A DNA stretch of 64,000 nt, taken from NCBI GenBank assembly GCA_044220635.1, contig JBGAQP010000004.1, positions 62,001-126,000 on the forward strand, written 5' to 3'. A model generated the notes under the pieces. That model saw nothing but the letters and a program-made list of their open reading frames with translations. It searched no databases and had not been told where the DNA came from. Both the position numbers and the translations under genes were made by a program. Of the stretch, positions 1 through 6,982 are shown piece by piece. The stretch comes from JBGAQP01 sp044220635 (GTDB lineage Bacteria; Pseudomonadota; Gammaproteobacteria; Burkholderiales; Usitatibacteraceae). Each line of letters opens with the position of its first letter. Position 1 is the stretch's first letter.

Positions 1-731
1 ACAAGACCACCCATTTCGGCTACGAGGAGGTGCCGGTCGCCGAGAAGGCCCGGCGCGTGGGCGAGGTCTTCAGCTCGGTCGCCACGAACTACGACCTCAT
101 GAACGACCTCATGTCGCTCGGGATGCACCGGCTCTGGAAGCGCTTCGCCGTGGCGATGAGCGGCGTGCGCGAGGGCTCGCGCGTCCTCGACGTGGCGAGC
201 GGCAGCGGCGACCTCGCGCTCGCCTTCGCGAAGCGCGCCGGCCCCACGGGCCAGGTCTGGCTCACCGACATCAACGCCGGCATGCTCGCCGTGGGGCGCG
301 ACAAGCTGATCGACGGCGGCTTCTTCCCGCCGCTCGCGCTCTGCGATGGCGAGAGGCTCCCCTTCCCGGGCGACACCTTCGACTGCGTCTCGGTCGCCTT
401 CGGGCTGCGCAACATGACGCACAAGGACCGCGCGCTCGCGGAGATGGCGCGCGTCGCCCGGCCGGGCGGGCGCGTTCTGGTGCTCGAGTTCTCGAAGCCC
501 TGGAAGCCCCTCGCGAAGCCCTACGACACGTTCTCGTTCTCCGTCCTGCCGTGGCTCGGCAAGCACGTCGCGAAGGACGAGGCGGCCTACCGCTACCTCG
601 CCGAGTCGATCCGCATGCACCCGGACCAGGAGACGCTCAAGGCGATGATGCGGGAAGCGGGCCTCGCGAACGTCGAGTACTTCAACCTCACCGGCGGCGT
701 CGTGGCGCTGCACCGGGGATGGAAGGTCTGA
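1..731 (+). CDS. ubiE: UbiE: demethylmenaquinone/2-polyprenyl-methoxy-benzoquinol C-methyltransferase (5' partial)
   Basis: This SAM-dependent methyltransferase adds the C-methyl group in ubiquinone (and menaquinone) synthesis. The reading frame is open from base 3 and already encodes the family's N-terminal KTTHFGYE-like stretch before the GTG at 30, so the true start lies upstream of the window. Visible motifs are the MNDLMSLGMHRLWKR segment, the SAM-binding loop VLDVASGSGDLA, the GLRNMT segment, and the family end YRYLAESIRMHPDQ...GGVVALHRG. The missing 5' part should be only about 10-20 codons. The stop overlaps the ubiJ ATG by one base, so the two are translationally coupled. Confidence 0.95.
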   Translation, partial: KTTHFGYEEVPVAEKARRVGEVFSSVATNYDLMNDLMSLGMHRLWKRFAVAMSGVREGSRVLDVASGSGDLALAFAKRAGPTGQVWLTDINAGMLAVGRDKLIDGGFFPPLALCDGERLPFPGDTFDCVSVAFGLRNMTHKDRALAEMARVARPGGRVLVLEFSKPWKPLAKPYDTFSFSVLPWLGKHVAKDEAAYRYLAESIRMHPDQETLKAMMREAGLANVEYFNLTGGVVALHRGWKV

Positions 732-1315
732 TGGGCCCGCGCCCGGTCACGGCCGCGCTCAACCACGTGCTGCATTCCACGCCGGTCGCCATGGAGCGGC
801 TCGCCCGCTTCGCCGGGCGCACGGCCGCCTTCCACGTCGGTCCCCTCTCGCTCGCCTTCACGGTCCAGACCACGGGCTGCGTCACCTCGGCGGTGCCCGA
901 GGCCGCGCGCGACCTCGAAGTGAGGCTCTCGCCGTTCCTGCTCCCGCGGCTCGCCGCGAAGGACGAGGCCGCGTTCAAGGAAGTCGAGATGCAAGGCGAC
1001 GCGGAGTTCGCGCAGGAGGTCTCCTTCCTTGCGCGCAACCTCAGCTGGGACGCGGAGGAGGACCTCTCCCGCCTCGTGGGCGATGCCGCGGCGCACCGCG
1101 CGGCCGAGACCGCCCGCGGCGCCGCCGCCTGGGGGCGCGACGCCGCCTGGCGCGTGGCCGAGGGCGCGGCGGAGTACTGGACGGAGGAATCGCCCCTCAT
1201 CGCCTCGCGCGTGAAGGTCGAGGGGTTCGTCCGCGAGGTCTCGGAGCTGCGCGACGCCGTCGAGCGGCTCGCGAAGCGCATCGAAATGCTGGACGCGGAC
1301 GATGACCGCCGCTGA
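731..1315 (+). CDS. ubiJ: UbiJ-like SCP2-domain accessory factor of ubiquinone biosynthesis
   Basis: A 194-residue protein starting at the ATG that shares its A with the ubiE stop. The N-terminal half (about residues 5-110) looks like an SCP2 sterol-carrier fold with the typical opening ALNHVL...MERLARFAG. The C-terminal half is charged and ends in a predicted coiled coil (VSELRDAVERLAKRIEML). UbiJ helps organise the soluble Ubi complex with UbiK and lipid intermediates; that role is known from the family and not visible here. The usual ubiE-ubiJ-ubiB order is broken: ubiB lies 9.3 kb downstream, after tamAB, nrdJ and msrA. The assignment rests on position plus fold-like features, because sequence identity in this family is low. 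Confidence 0.85.
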   Translation: MGPRPVTAALNHVLHSTPVAMERLARFAGRTAAFHVGPLSLAFTVQTTGCVTSAVPEAARDLEVRLSPFLLPRLAAKDEAAFKEVEMQGDAEFAQEVSFLARNLSWDAEEDLSRLVGDAAAHRAAETARGAAAWGRDAAWRVAEGAAEYWTEESPLIASRVKVEGFVREVSELRDAVERLAKRIEMLDADDDRR

Positions 1316-1344
1316 GCGCCGCGAACGCCGGAACGCCGCGTAAG

Positions 1345-3111
1345 TTGAGGCTGCTCCTCGTCGCGCTCCTCGCCCTCGCCGCCGCCACGGCCCACGGGCA
1401 GGCGCCGCCGGCCAAGCGCGCCGCCGTCTCCTGGGAGGCGCCCACGGAGCTGCGCGTCCTCTTCGAGAAGCACCTCGTCCCGCCCGAGATCGCGGAAGGA
1501 GGCGACGCGCGCGGGGCCTTGCGGCCGTTCGTCCGCGAGGTGAACCGCCGCGTGCCGGAGATCGCCGCCGCCGAGGGCTGGTTCTCGCCGAAGGTGGAAA
1601 CGCGGATCGAGGGCGAGGGGGCGCAGGCGAAGCTCCTCGTCGCGGTGACGCCGGGCGCGCGCACCACTGTCGCGAAGGTGGAGATCGAGCTCCGGGGCGC
1701 GATCGCGGGCGAGGGCATCGAGCTCGACGCCCGGCGCCGGGGCATCCGCGCCGTCTGGCCCCTCGTGGAGGGCAGGCCCTTCCGCAACGCCGACTGGGAG
1801 GACGCGAAGAGCCGCACGCTCGACGCCCTGGTCGAGGTGGACTACGCGGCGGCGCGCCTCGTGGAGAGCGAGGCCCGCGTGGACGCCGGCGCGGCCACCG
1901 CGAGCCTGAAGATCGTCCTCGACAGCGGGCCCGCCTTCACGCTGGGCGAGCTCGCGGTCTCGGGCCTCGCGCGCTATCCCGCCACGCTCGTGGCGCGCTA
2001 CAGCGACCTCGATCCCGGCGAGCGCTACGTGAGGGACCGCCTCCTCGACCTCCAGCGCGCGCTGCAGAACTCCGCCTACTTCAACTCCGTGGTCGTCGAG
2101 ATCGACCGCGACCCTGCGAAGGCCGTGCGCGTGCCCGTCGAGGTGACGGTGGTCGAGCGCCCCGCAGTGAACGTGGGCCTGTCGCTCGGCTACGGTACGG
2201 ACTCGGGAGCGCGGGGCGAGGTCTCCTACCGGCACCGCAACGTGTTCCACCGGGGGTGGGACATGCAGAGCGCTTTCGCCCTCGACCGCACGCGCCAGAT
2301 CGGCTACGCGGACTTCTACCTGCCGCCGCGCACCTTCGGCGGGCCCTTCGGCGACGAGCCCGCGACGCGCGACAGCCTCGGCACCCTGGTCGAGCGCACC
2401 TCCAACCAGAACCTCGTCACGCGCCGCATCGCGTTCGCCGCGTATCGCGCCTTCAAGGTGGATACCGCGGACTACCGCGTGGGGCTGAGCTACCAGTTCG
2501 AGCGCAAGGTGCCCCAGGGCGCCGCGGAGGAGCTTGCGCGCGCGCTCGCCCCGGTCGCCTCGGCCACCTGGCGCACCGTGGACAACGTGCTCGATCCGAC
2601 GCGCGGCGGCGTTCTCAATGTGAACGTCGCGGCGGCGGCGAACGCCTTCTTCTCCGACCAGGACTTCGTCAAGCTCTACGCGCAGTACCAGCACTGGTTC
2701 CCGCTCTCGCCCGTGGACCAGCTGCTCCTGCGCGCCGAGGTGGGCCAGACGGTCGCCGCGAGCCGCTCGGGCATCCCGCAGGACTTCCTCTTCCGCGCGG
2801 GCGGCACGCGCTCGAACCGCGGCTACGCCTACGAGAGCCTCGGCGCGCAGGAAGGCGAGGCCATCGTCGGCGGCCGCTACCTCGCCACGGCGAGCGTCGA
2901 GTACGTGCGCTGGTTCTCGCGCGAGTGGGGCGGGGCGCTCTTCGTCGACGTGGGCGACGCCGCGGACGCGCGCGCGGAGCTCGGCGCGAACGCGAGCTAC
3001 GGGTTCGGCGCGCGCTGGCGCACGCCCGCGGGCCCGCTCGCCTTCGACCTCGCCTACGCGGAAGGCGAGCGCAAGTGGCGCGTCTCCTTCTCCGTCTCGG
3101 TGGCCTTCTGA
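1345..3111 (+). CDS. tamA: TamA: outer-membrane translocation and assembly module barrel (Omp85 family)
   Basis: A 588-residue Omp85-family protein. It starts at TTG 1345 with a clear signal peptide (MRLLLVALLALAAATAHGQ). Residues about 25-270 should hold three POTRA domains. The rest is a surface-antigen/beta-barrel domain ending in an aromatic beta-signal (KWRVSFSVSVAF). TamA sits in the outer membrane and works with TamB in autotransporter and outer-membrane protein or lipid handling. The tamB ATG follows the stop by one base. No ATG near the signal peptide fits, so a TTG start is the best choice. Length and C-terminal Phe match the family. Confidence 0.92.
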   Translation: MRLLLVALLALAAATAHGQAPPAKRAAVSWEAPTELRVLFEKHLVPPEIAEGGDARGALRPFVREVNRRVPEIAAAEGWFSPKVETRIEGEGAQAKLLVAVTPGARTTVAKVEIELRGAIAGEGIELDARRRGIRAVWPLVEGRPFRNADWEDAKSRTLDALVEVDYAAARLVESEARVDAGAATASLKIVLDSGPAFTLGELAVSGLARYPATLVARYSDLDPGERYVRDRLLDLQRALQNSAYFNSVVVEIDRDPAKAVRVPVEVTVVERPAVNVGLSLGYGTDSGARGEVSYRHRNVFHRGWDMQSAFALDRTRQIGYADFYLPPRTFGGPFGDEPATRDSLGTLVERTSNQNLVTRRIAFAAYRAFKVDTADYRVGLSYQFERKVPQGAAEELARALAPVASATWRTVDNVLDPTRGGVLNVNVAAAANAFFSDQDFVKLYAQYQHWFPLSPVDQLLLRAEVGQTVAASRSGIPQDFLFRAGGTRSNRGYAYESLGAQEGEAIVGGRYLATASVEYVRWFSREWGGALFVDVGDAADARAELGANASYGFGARWRTPAGPLAFDLAYAEGERKWRVSFSVSVAF

Positions 3112-3112
3112 G

Positions 3113-5662
3113 ATGAGCGCGCGCCTTCGCCCGCCCGAGCGCGGATTCGTCCGCGTGACGCTGCTGGGGCTCGCCGCGGTCGCCGCCATCGCGGTCGCGA
3201 TCGCCGCGTGGCTCGCGTTCACGACGGCGGGCGCGCGCTTCGTGCTCACCACGGCGGGGCTCTCCGCCGAGGGGCTCGAGGGCAGCCTCGCGGGCACGCT
3301 GCGCGCGCAGGCCCTCGGGTTCGAATCGCCGAAGCTGCGCCTGCGCGTGGCGAAGCCCGAGATCAACTGGTCGCCGATGGCGCTCTTCGCCGGGCGCGTG
3401 CAGCTCGACCGCGTGAGCGCCGCCGAGGTCGAGGTGGCGAGCGCTCCATCGAAGGAGCCGGCGCGCCCTCCCGCCACGCTCGTGCCGCCGTTCCCGGTGC
3501 GCGTCGAGCGCGCGGCCCTCGGCGTGCTGCGCATCGCGACGATGGGCGCGAAGCCCGGCGATTCCATCGTGGAGTTTCGCGACATCGCGTTTCGCGGCGA
3601 GGGCAACGCCGCCGCGTGGATCGTCGGCAACCTGGAGGCCGCGACGGTCGCGGGGCGCGCGAGCGTTCGCGGCACCATCGGCACGCTCTCGCCGTTCCCG
3701 CTGGATGCGACGGGCGAGCTCGCGGGCGAGCGCGGGGCCGTGCGGCACCGCGTCTCGGCGACGGCGAAGGGCTCGCTCGCGAAGATCGACCTGCGGGCGA
3801 AGGGCGAGTCGGGCGGCATCGCGGGCGACGCATCCGCCGACCTCGAGCCCTACGCGCCGCAGCCCGTGCGCCGGCTCGTGGCGAAGCTCTCGGGCGTGGA
3901 CGTGGCGGCGTTCTTCGGCGCCCCGAGGACGAAGCTCGCGATCGACGCGGACCTCGCGCCCGAGGGCGAGGCGCTCGCGGGCAAGGTCGCGGTGGTGAAC
4001 GCCGAACCCGCGTCCCTCGACCGCGGCGGCATCCCGGTCACGCGGCTCGCGGGAAGGCTCCGGCTCGCGAAGGGCCGCTACGAGATCGCGGGTGCGGCGA
4101 TCGCGCTCGCGAACGGCGGCGCGGCGAAGGGCGACGGCGTGTTCGCCGACGGGCGGCTCCGCGCGAAGGTGGACGTCACGGGCCTCGACCTCGCGACCTG
4201 GCACGCGAAGCTCCGCCCGACGAAGCTCGCGGGCGCGATCGCCGCCGACACGGGCGCCGATGCGCAGCGCTTCGACGTGGACCTGAAGGAGCCGCGCTTC
4301 GAGATCGCCGGGCGCGCGCAGTTCGCGGGCGGGCGCTTCGTCGTGGAAACCGCCCGCGTCGCGCGCGGCGCCTCGGTCCTGGAAGCGCGCGGCTCGATCG
4401 CGCTCTCGGGAAAGCGCGACTTCGAGGCCGCGGGCACGCTCACGCACTTCGATCCTTCCGCGTTCGCGAGCGCCCCCGCGGGCGACCTCAACGCGACGCT
4501 CGCGATGAAGGGTGTCCTCGATCCCGCGCTCGCCGGAGAGGCGACGCTGGACTTCGGGGAGAGCCGGCTCGCCGGAATGCCCGCCGGCGGCCAGGCCGCG
4601 TTCGCCGTCGCCGCGAAGCGCCTCGAGCGGGTGGACGCGAACCTGAACCTCGGCGAGACGCGGCTCGACGCGAAGGGCGCGTTCGGCCGGCCGGGCGACG
4701 CGCTGCGCATCGCGTTCCGCTCGCCGGACCTGGTGCCGCTGGGCAAGGCGCTCGGACTCGCCATCGCGGGGCGAGTCGATCTCGAGGCGGCCGCGACCGG
4801 CACGCTCGAGGCCCCCGCGGGTAGCGTGGAGATCAAGGCGGCGGCGCTCGAGCTTCCCGGCGGGCTCACGCTCGCCTCCGCGGAATCGAAGGTCGAGATC
4901 GGGCCGGAAGCCGACAGCCGCGTCGCGGGCACGATCGCGATCCGCGGGCTCAGGCGCCGCGGCGGTGCGGCCCTGGTCGAAGGCGCGAGCGCGACGCTCT
5001 CGGGCACCCGCTCCGACCACCGCATCGCCATCGAATCGCGCGCCTCGAAGGAGTGGTCGGGAACGCTCGCGCTGCAAGGCGGGCTCTCCGCGGGCGCCGC
5101 GCCGCTCGCGTGGGACGGCCGCGTCGCGTCGTTCGCCGCCGAGGGACCGGTTCCCTTCGCGCTCGCCGCGCCCGCCGAGCTCCGCGCGAGCGCGCGCCGC
5201 GTCGAGCTGGGCGAGGCTACGCTCAAGGGCGAATGGGGCGAGGCACGCCTCGCGCGAACCCTGTGGACGCCGGAAGCGATCGAGGCGAAAGGGACGGGAC
5301 GCGGCGTGCCGGTGCGCACCATCGCGCGGCTACTCCGGCTCCCCGCGTCGCCGCGCTCCACGCTCGCCGTCGCGGCCGACTGGGACCTGCGCCTCGCCGA
5401 GACCGTGGAAGGCTCTTTCCGCCTGCGCCGCGAGGATGGCGACCTGCGCGTGGGCGAGCCGCGCGTGGCGCTCGGGCTCACGAGGCTCGACGCCTCGCTC
5501 GAGGCCTCCGGTGGCGAGGTGCGCGCGGCGCTCGCGATCGAGGGGGCCACGCTCGGCCGCATCGCCGGGCGCGCGACGACGCGTCTCGCTCGCGAAGGCG
5601 GCGGATGGACGCTGCCCGCGGGCGCGCCGCTCGACGGTGCGCGGGAAGTGGATGTGCCGTGA
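3113..5662 (+). CDS. tamB: TamB, N-terminal part up to an in-frame TGA
   Basis: TamB is a large inner-membrane-anchored periplasmic protein, a lipid-conduit-like beta-taco partner of TamA. This 849-residue part has one N-terminal membrane anchor (about residues 15-37, LLGLAAVAAIAVAIAAWLAF). After it come long alternating beta-type repeats rich in A, G, E and R. The frame stops at TGA 5660-5662, yet the same frame continues immediately with TamB-like sequence (LRGAAAGIGPDAELDG) to 6982. Together the halves give about 1,290 residues, the size of a whole TamB. A single substitution, for example TCA to TGA, explains the break. It may be a real nonsense mutation, a sequencing error or readthrough. 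Confidence 0.88.
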   Translation: MSARLRPPERGFVRVTLLGLAAVAAIAVAIAAWLAFTTAGARFVLTTAGLSAEGLEGSLAGTLRAQALGFESPKLRLRVAKPEINWSPMALFAGRVQLDRVSAAEVEVASAPSKEPARPPATLVPPFPVRVERAALGVLRIATMGAKPGDSIVEFRDIAFRGEGNAAAWIVGNLEAATVAGRASVRGTIGTLSPFPLDATGELAGERGAVRHRVSATAKGSLAKIDLRAKGESGGIAGDASADLEPYAPQPVRRLVAKLSGVDVAAFFGAPRTKLAIDADLAPEGEALAGKVAVVNAEPASLDRGGIPVTRLAGRLRLAKGRYEIAGAAIALANGGAAKGDGVFADGRLRAKVDVTGLDLATWHAKLRPTKLAGAIAADTGADAQRFDVDLKEPRFEIAGRAQFAGGRFVVETARVARGASVLEARGSIALSGKRDFEAAGTLTHFDPSAFASAPAGDLNATLAMKGVLDPALAGEATLDFGESRLAGMPAGGQAAFAVAAKRLERVDANLNLGETRLDAKGAFGRPGDALRIAFRSPDLVPLGKALGLAIAGRVDLEAAATGTLEAPAGSVEIKAAALELPGGLTLASAESKVEIGPEADSRVAGTIAIRGLRRRGGAALVEGASATLSGTRSDHRIAIESRASKEWSGTLALQGGLSAGAAPLAWDGRVASFAAEGPVPFALAAPAELRASARRVELGEATLKGEWGEARLARTLWTPEAIEAKGTGRGVPVRTIARLLRLPASPRSTLAVAADWDLRLAETVEGSFRLRREDGDLRVGEPRVALGLTRLDASLEASGGEVRAALAIEGATLGRIAGRATTRLAREGGGWTLPAGAPLDGAREVDVP

Positions 5663-5725
5663 CTGCGCGGGGCCGCCGCGGGGATCGGCCCCGACGCGGA
5701 GCTCGACGGGCGCCTGAAGGGATCG

Positions 5726-6982
5726 GTGCAGCTCGGCGGTACGGTGGAGGATCCCGCGTGGACCGGCGGGTTGCGCGCCGAAGGGGTGAAGCTGCACGAG
5801 CCGCTCGCCGGCGTCACGATCGACGAGGGCGGCGCCGAGGTGGCGTTCGACAATCGCGAGGTGCGCCTCGCGCGCTTCGAGCTCGCGAGCGCCTGGCATC
5901 CCTCGCAGCGCGTCGCGCGCCGCCTCGAGGGCGTCACGCGCGCCGCGAAAGGGACGATCCAGGCGAGCGGCACCCTCGACCTCGGCACCCGCGCGGGCGC
6001 CATCGTCGTGCGCGCGGACGGCTTTCCGGCGACGCAACTCCCGAACCGCTTCCTCGCGGTCTCCGGCGAGACGCGCATCGAGGCGAAGGCGACCGAGCTC
6101 GCGGTGACGGGCGCGTTGCGCGCGGACGCGGGCTTTTTCGGGATCGCCGCGGCGGCGCCGCCTTCCGTCTCCGACGACGTGGTCGTCGTGCGCGAAGGCG
6201 AGGCGGCGGGCGCTCGCCTGGGCCCGCGCATCGGCCTCGACCTGCGCGTGAGCCTGGGCGATCGCCTCTTCTTCACGGGGCGGGGGCTGCGCACCCAGCT
6301 CGCGGGCGACGTGCGCCTGCGCGGCGAGCCGGGCAAGGGGCTCGCGGCGAGCGGCTCGATCCGCACCGTGGGCGGCACCTACGACGCCTACGGCCAGCAG
6401 CTCGCGATCGAGCGCGGCGTGCTGAACTTCCAGGGCACGCTCGAGAACCCGGGCCTCAATGTGCTCGCGGTGCGCACCGGGATGCCGGTCGTCGCGGGCG
6501 TGGAGATTCTCGGCACCGTCGCGCGGCCCAAGGCGCGGCTCTACTCCTCGCCGGAAGTCCCCGACCACGAGAAGCTCTCGTGGCTCGTCCTCGGCCGCGG
6601 CCCCGCGCAGGCTTCCGAGGGCGACGTGGCCACGCTCCTCGCCGCGGCGAACGCGCTGATGGGCGACGAGCGCGTGGGCCGGCGGCTCGTCGGCGCCTTC
6701 CCCATCGACCACGTGCGCGTGGGCCGCGACGAGGGCACGAGCGCTCTGGGGGCGTTGCCGCAGAGCACGATCGCGGGGAAGACCGGCTCGACCTCGGGCG
6801 CGGAAGTGGTGAGCGTGGGCAAGCGCCTCACCAAGGACCTCTACGTCTCCTACCAGCAGAGCCTCGCCGACGCCGAGCAGACGCTGCGCGTGAGCTGGCA
6901 GGTCACCCAGGCCTTCCAGCTGATCCTCAAGGCCGGGGACAAGCCCGGGCTCGACGCGGTCTACCGCTTCACGTTCGAGTAG
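5726..6982 (+). CDS. tamB: TamB, C-terminal part (DUF490/TamB domain), in the same frame after the TGA
   Basis: The 418-residue remainder of tamB. It carries the conserved C-terminal TamB domain with the segments GGTYDAYGQQLAIERGVLNF, SSPEVPDHEKLSWLVLGR and GKRLTKDLYVSYQQS, ending in a beta-rich YRFTFE. The frame is the same as that of the N-terminal part and is open from base 5663. The first possible start is GTG 5726, which has no obvious ribosome-binding site, so independent translation is doubtful. The TamB domain is the part that contacts TamA, so a genuine nonsense mutation upstream should abolish function. The preserved reading frame and codon pattern suggest the break is recent or artefactual. 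Confidence 0.85.
   Translation: MQLGGTVEDPAWTGGLRAEGVKLHEPLAGVTIDEGGAEVAFDNREVRLARFELASAWHPSQRVARRLEGVTRAAKGTIQASGTLDLGTRAGAIVVRADGFPATQLPNRFLAVSGETRIEAKATELAVTGALRADAGFFGIAAAAPPSVSDDVVVVREGEAAGARLGPRIGLDLRVSLGDRLFFTGRGLRTQLAGDVRLRGEPGKGLAASGSIRTVGGTYDAYGQQLAIERGVLNFQGTLENPGLNVLAVRTGMPVVAGVEILGTVARPKARLYSSPEVPDHEKLSWLVLGRGPAQASEGDVATLLAAANALMGDERVGRRLVGAFPIDHVRVGRDEGTSALGALPQSTIAGKTGSTSGAEVVSVGKRLTKDLYVSYQQSLADAEQTLRVSWQVTQAFQLILKAGDKPGLDAVYRFTFE

Noticed and set aside
688..3819. Very long open frame on the minus strand opposite ubiJ, tamA and tamB
   Set aside because: It is an artefact of about 70 % GC: the translation is rich in Arg, Ala, Pro and Ser without motifs, and it lies over well-supported genes. 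Similar long antisense frames over groEL, nrdJ, the kinases and the oxidoreductase operon were rejected for the same reason.
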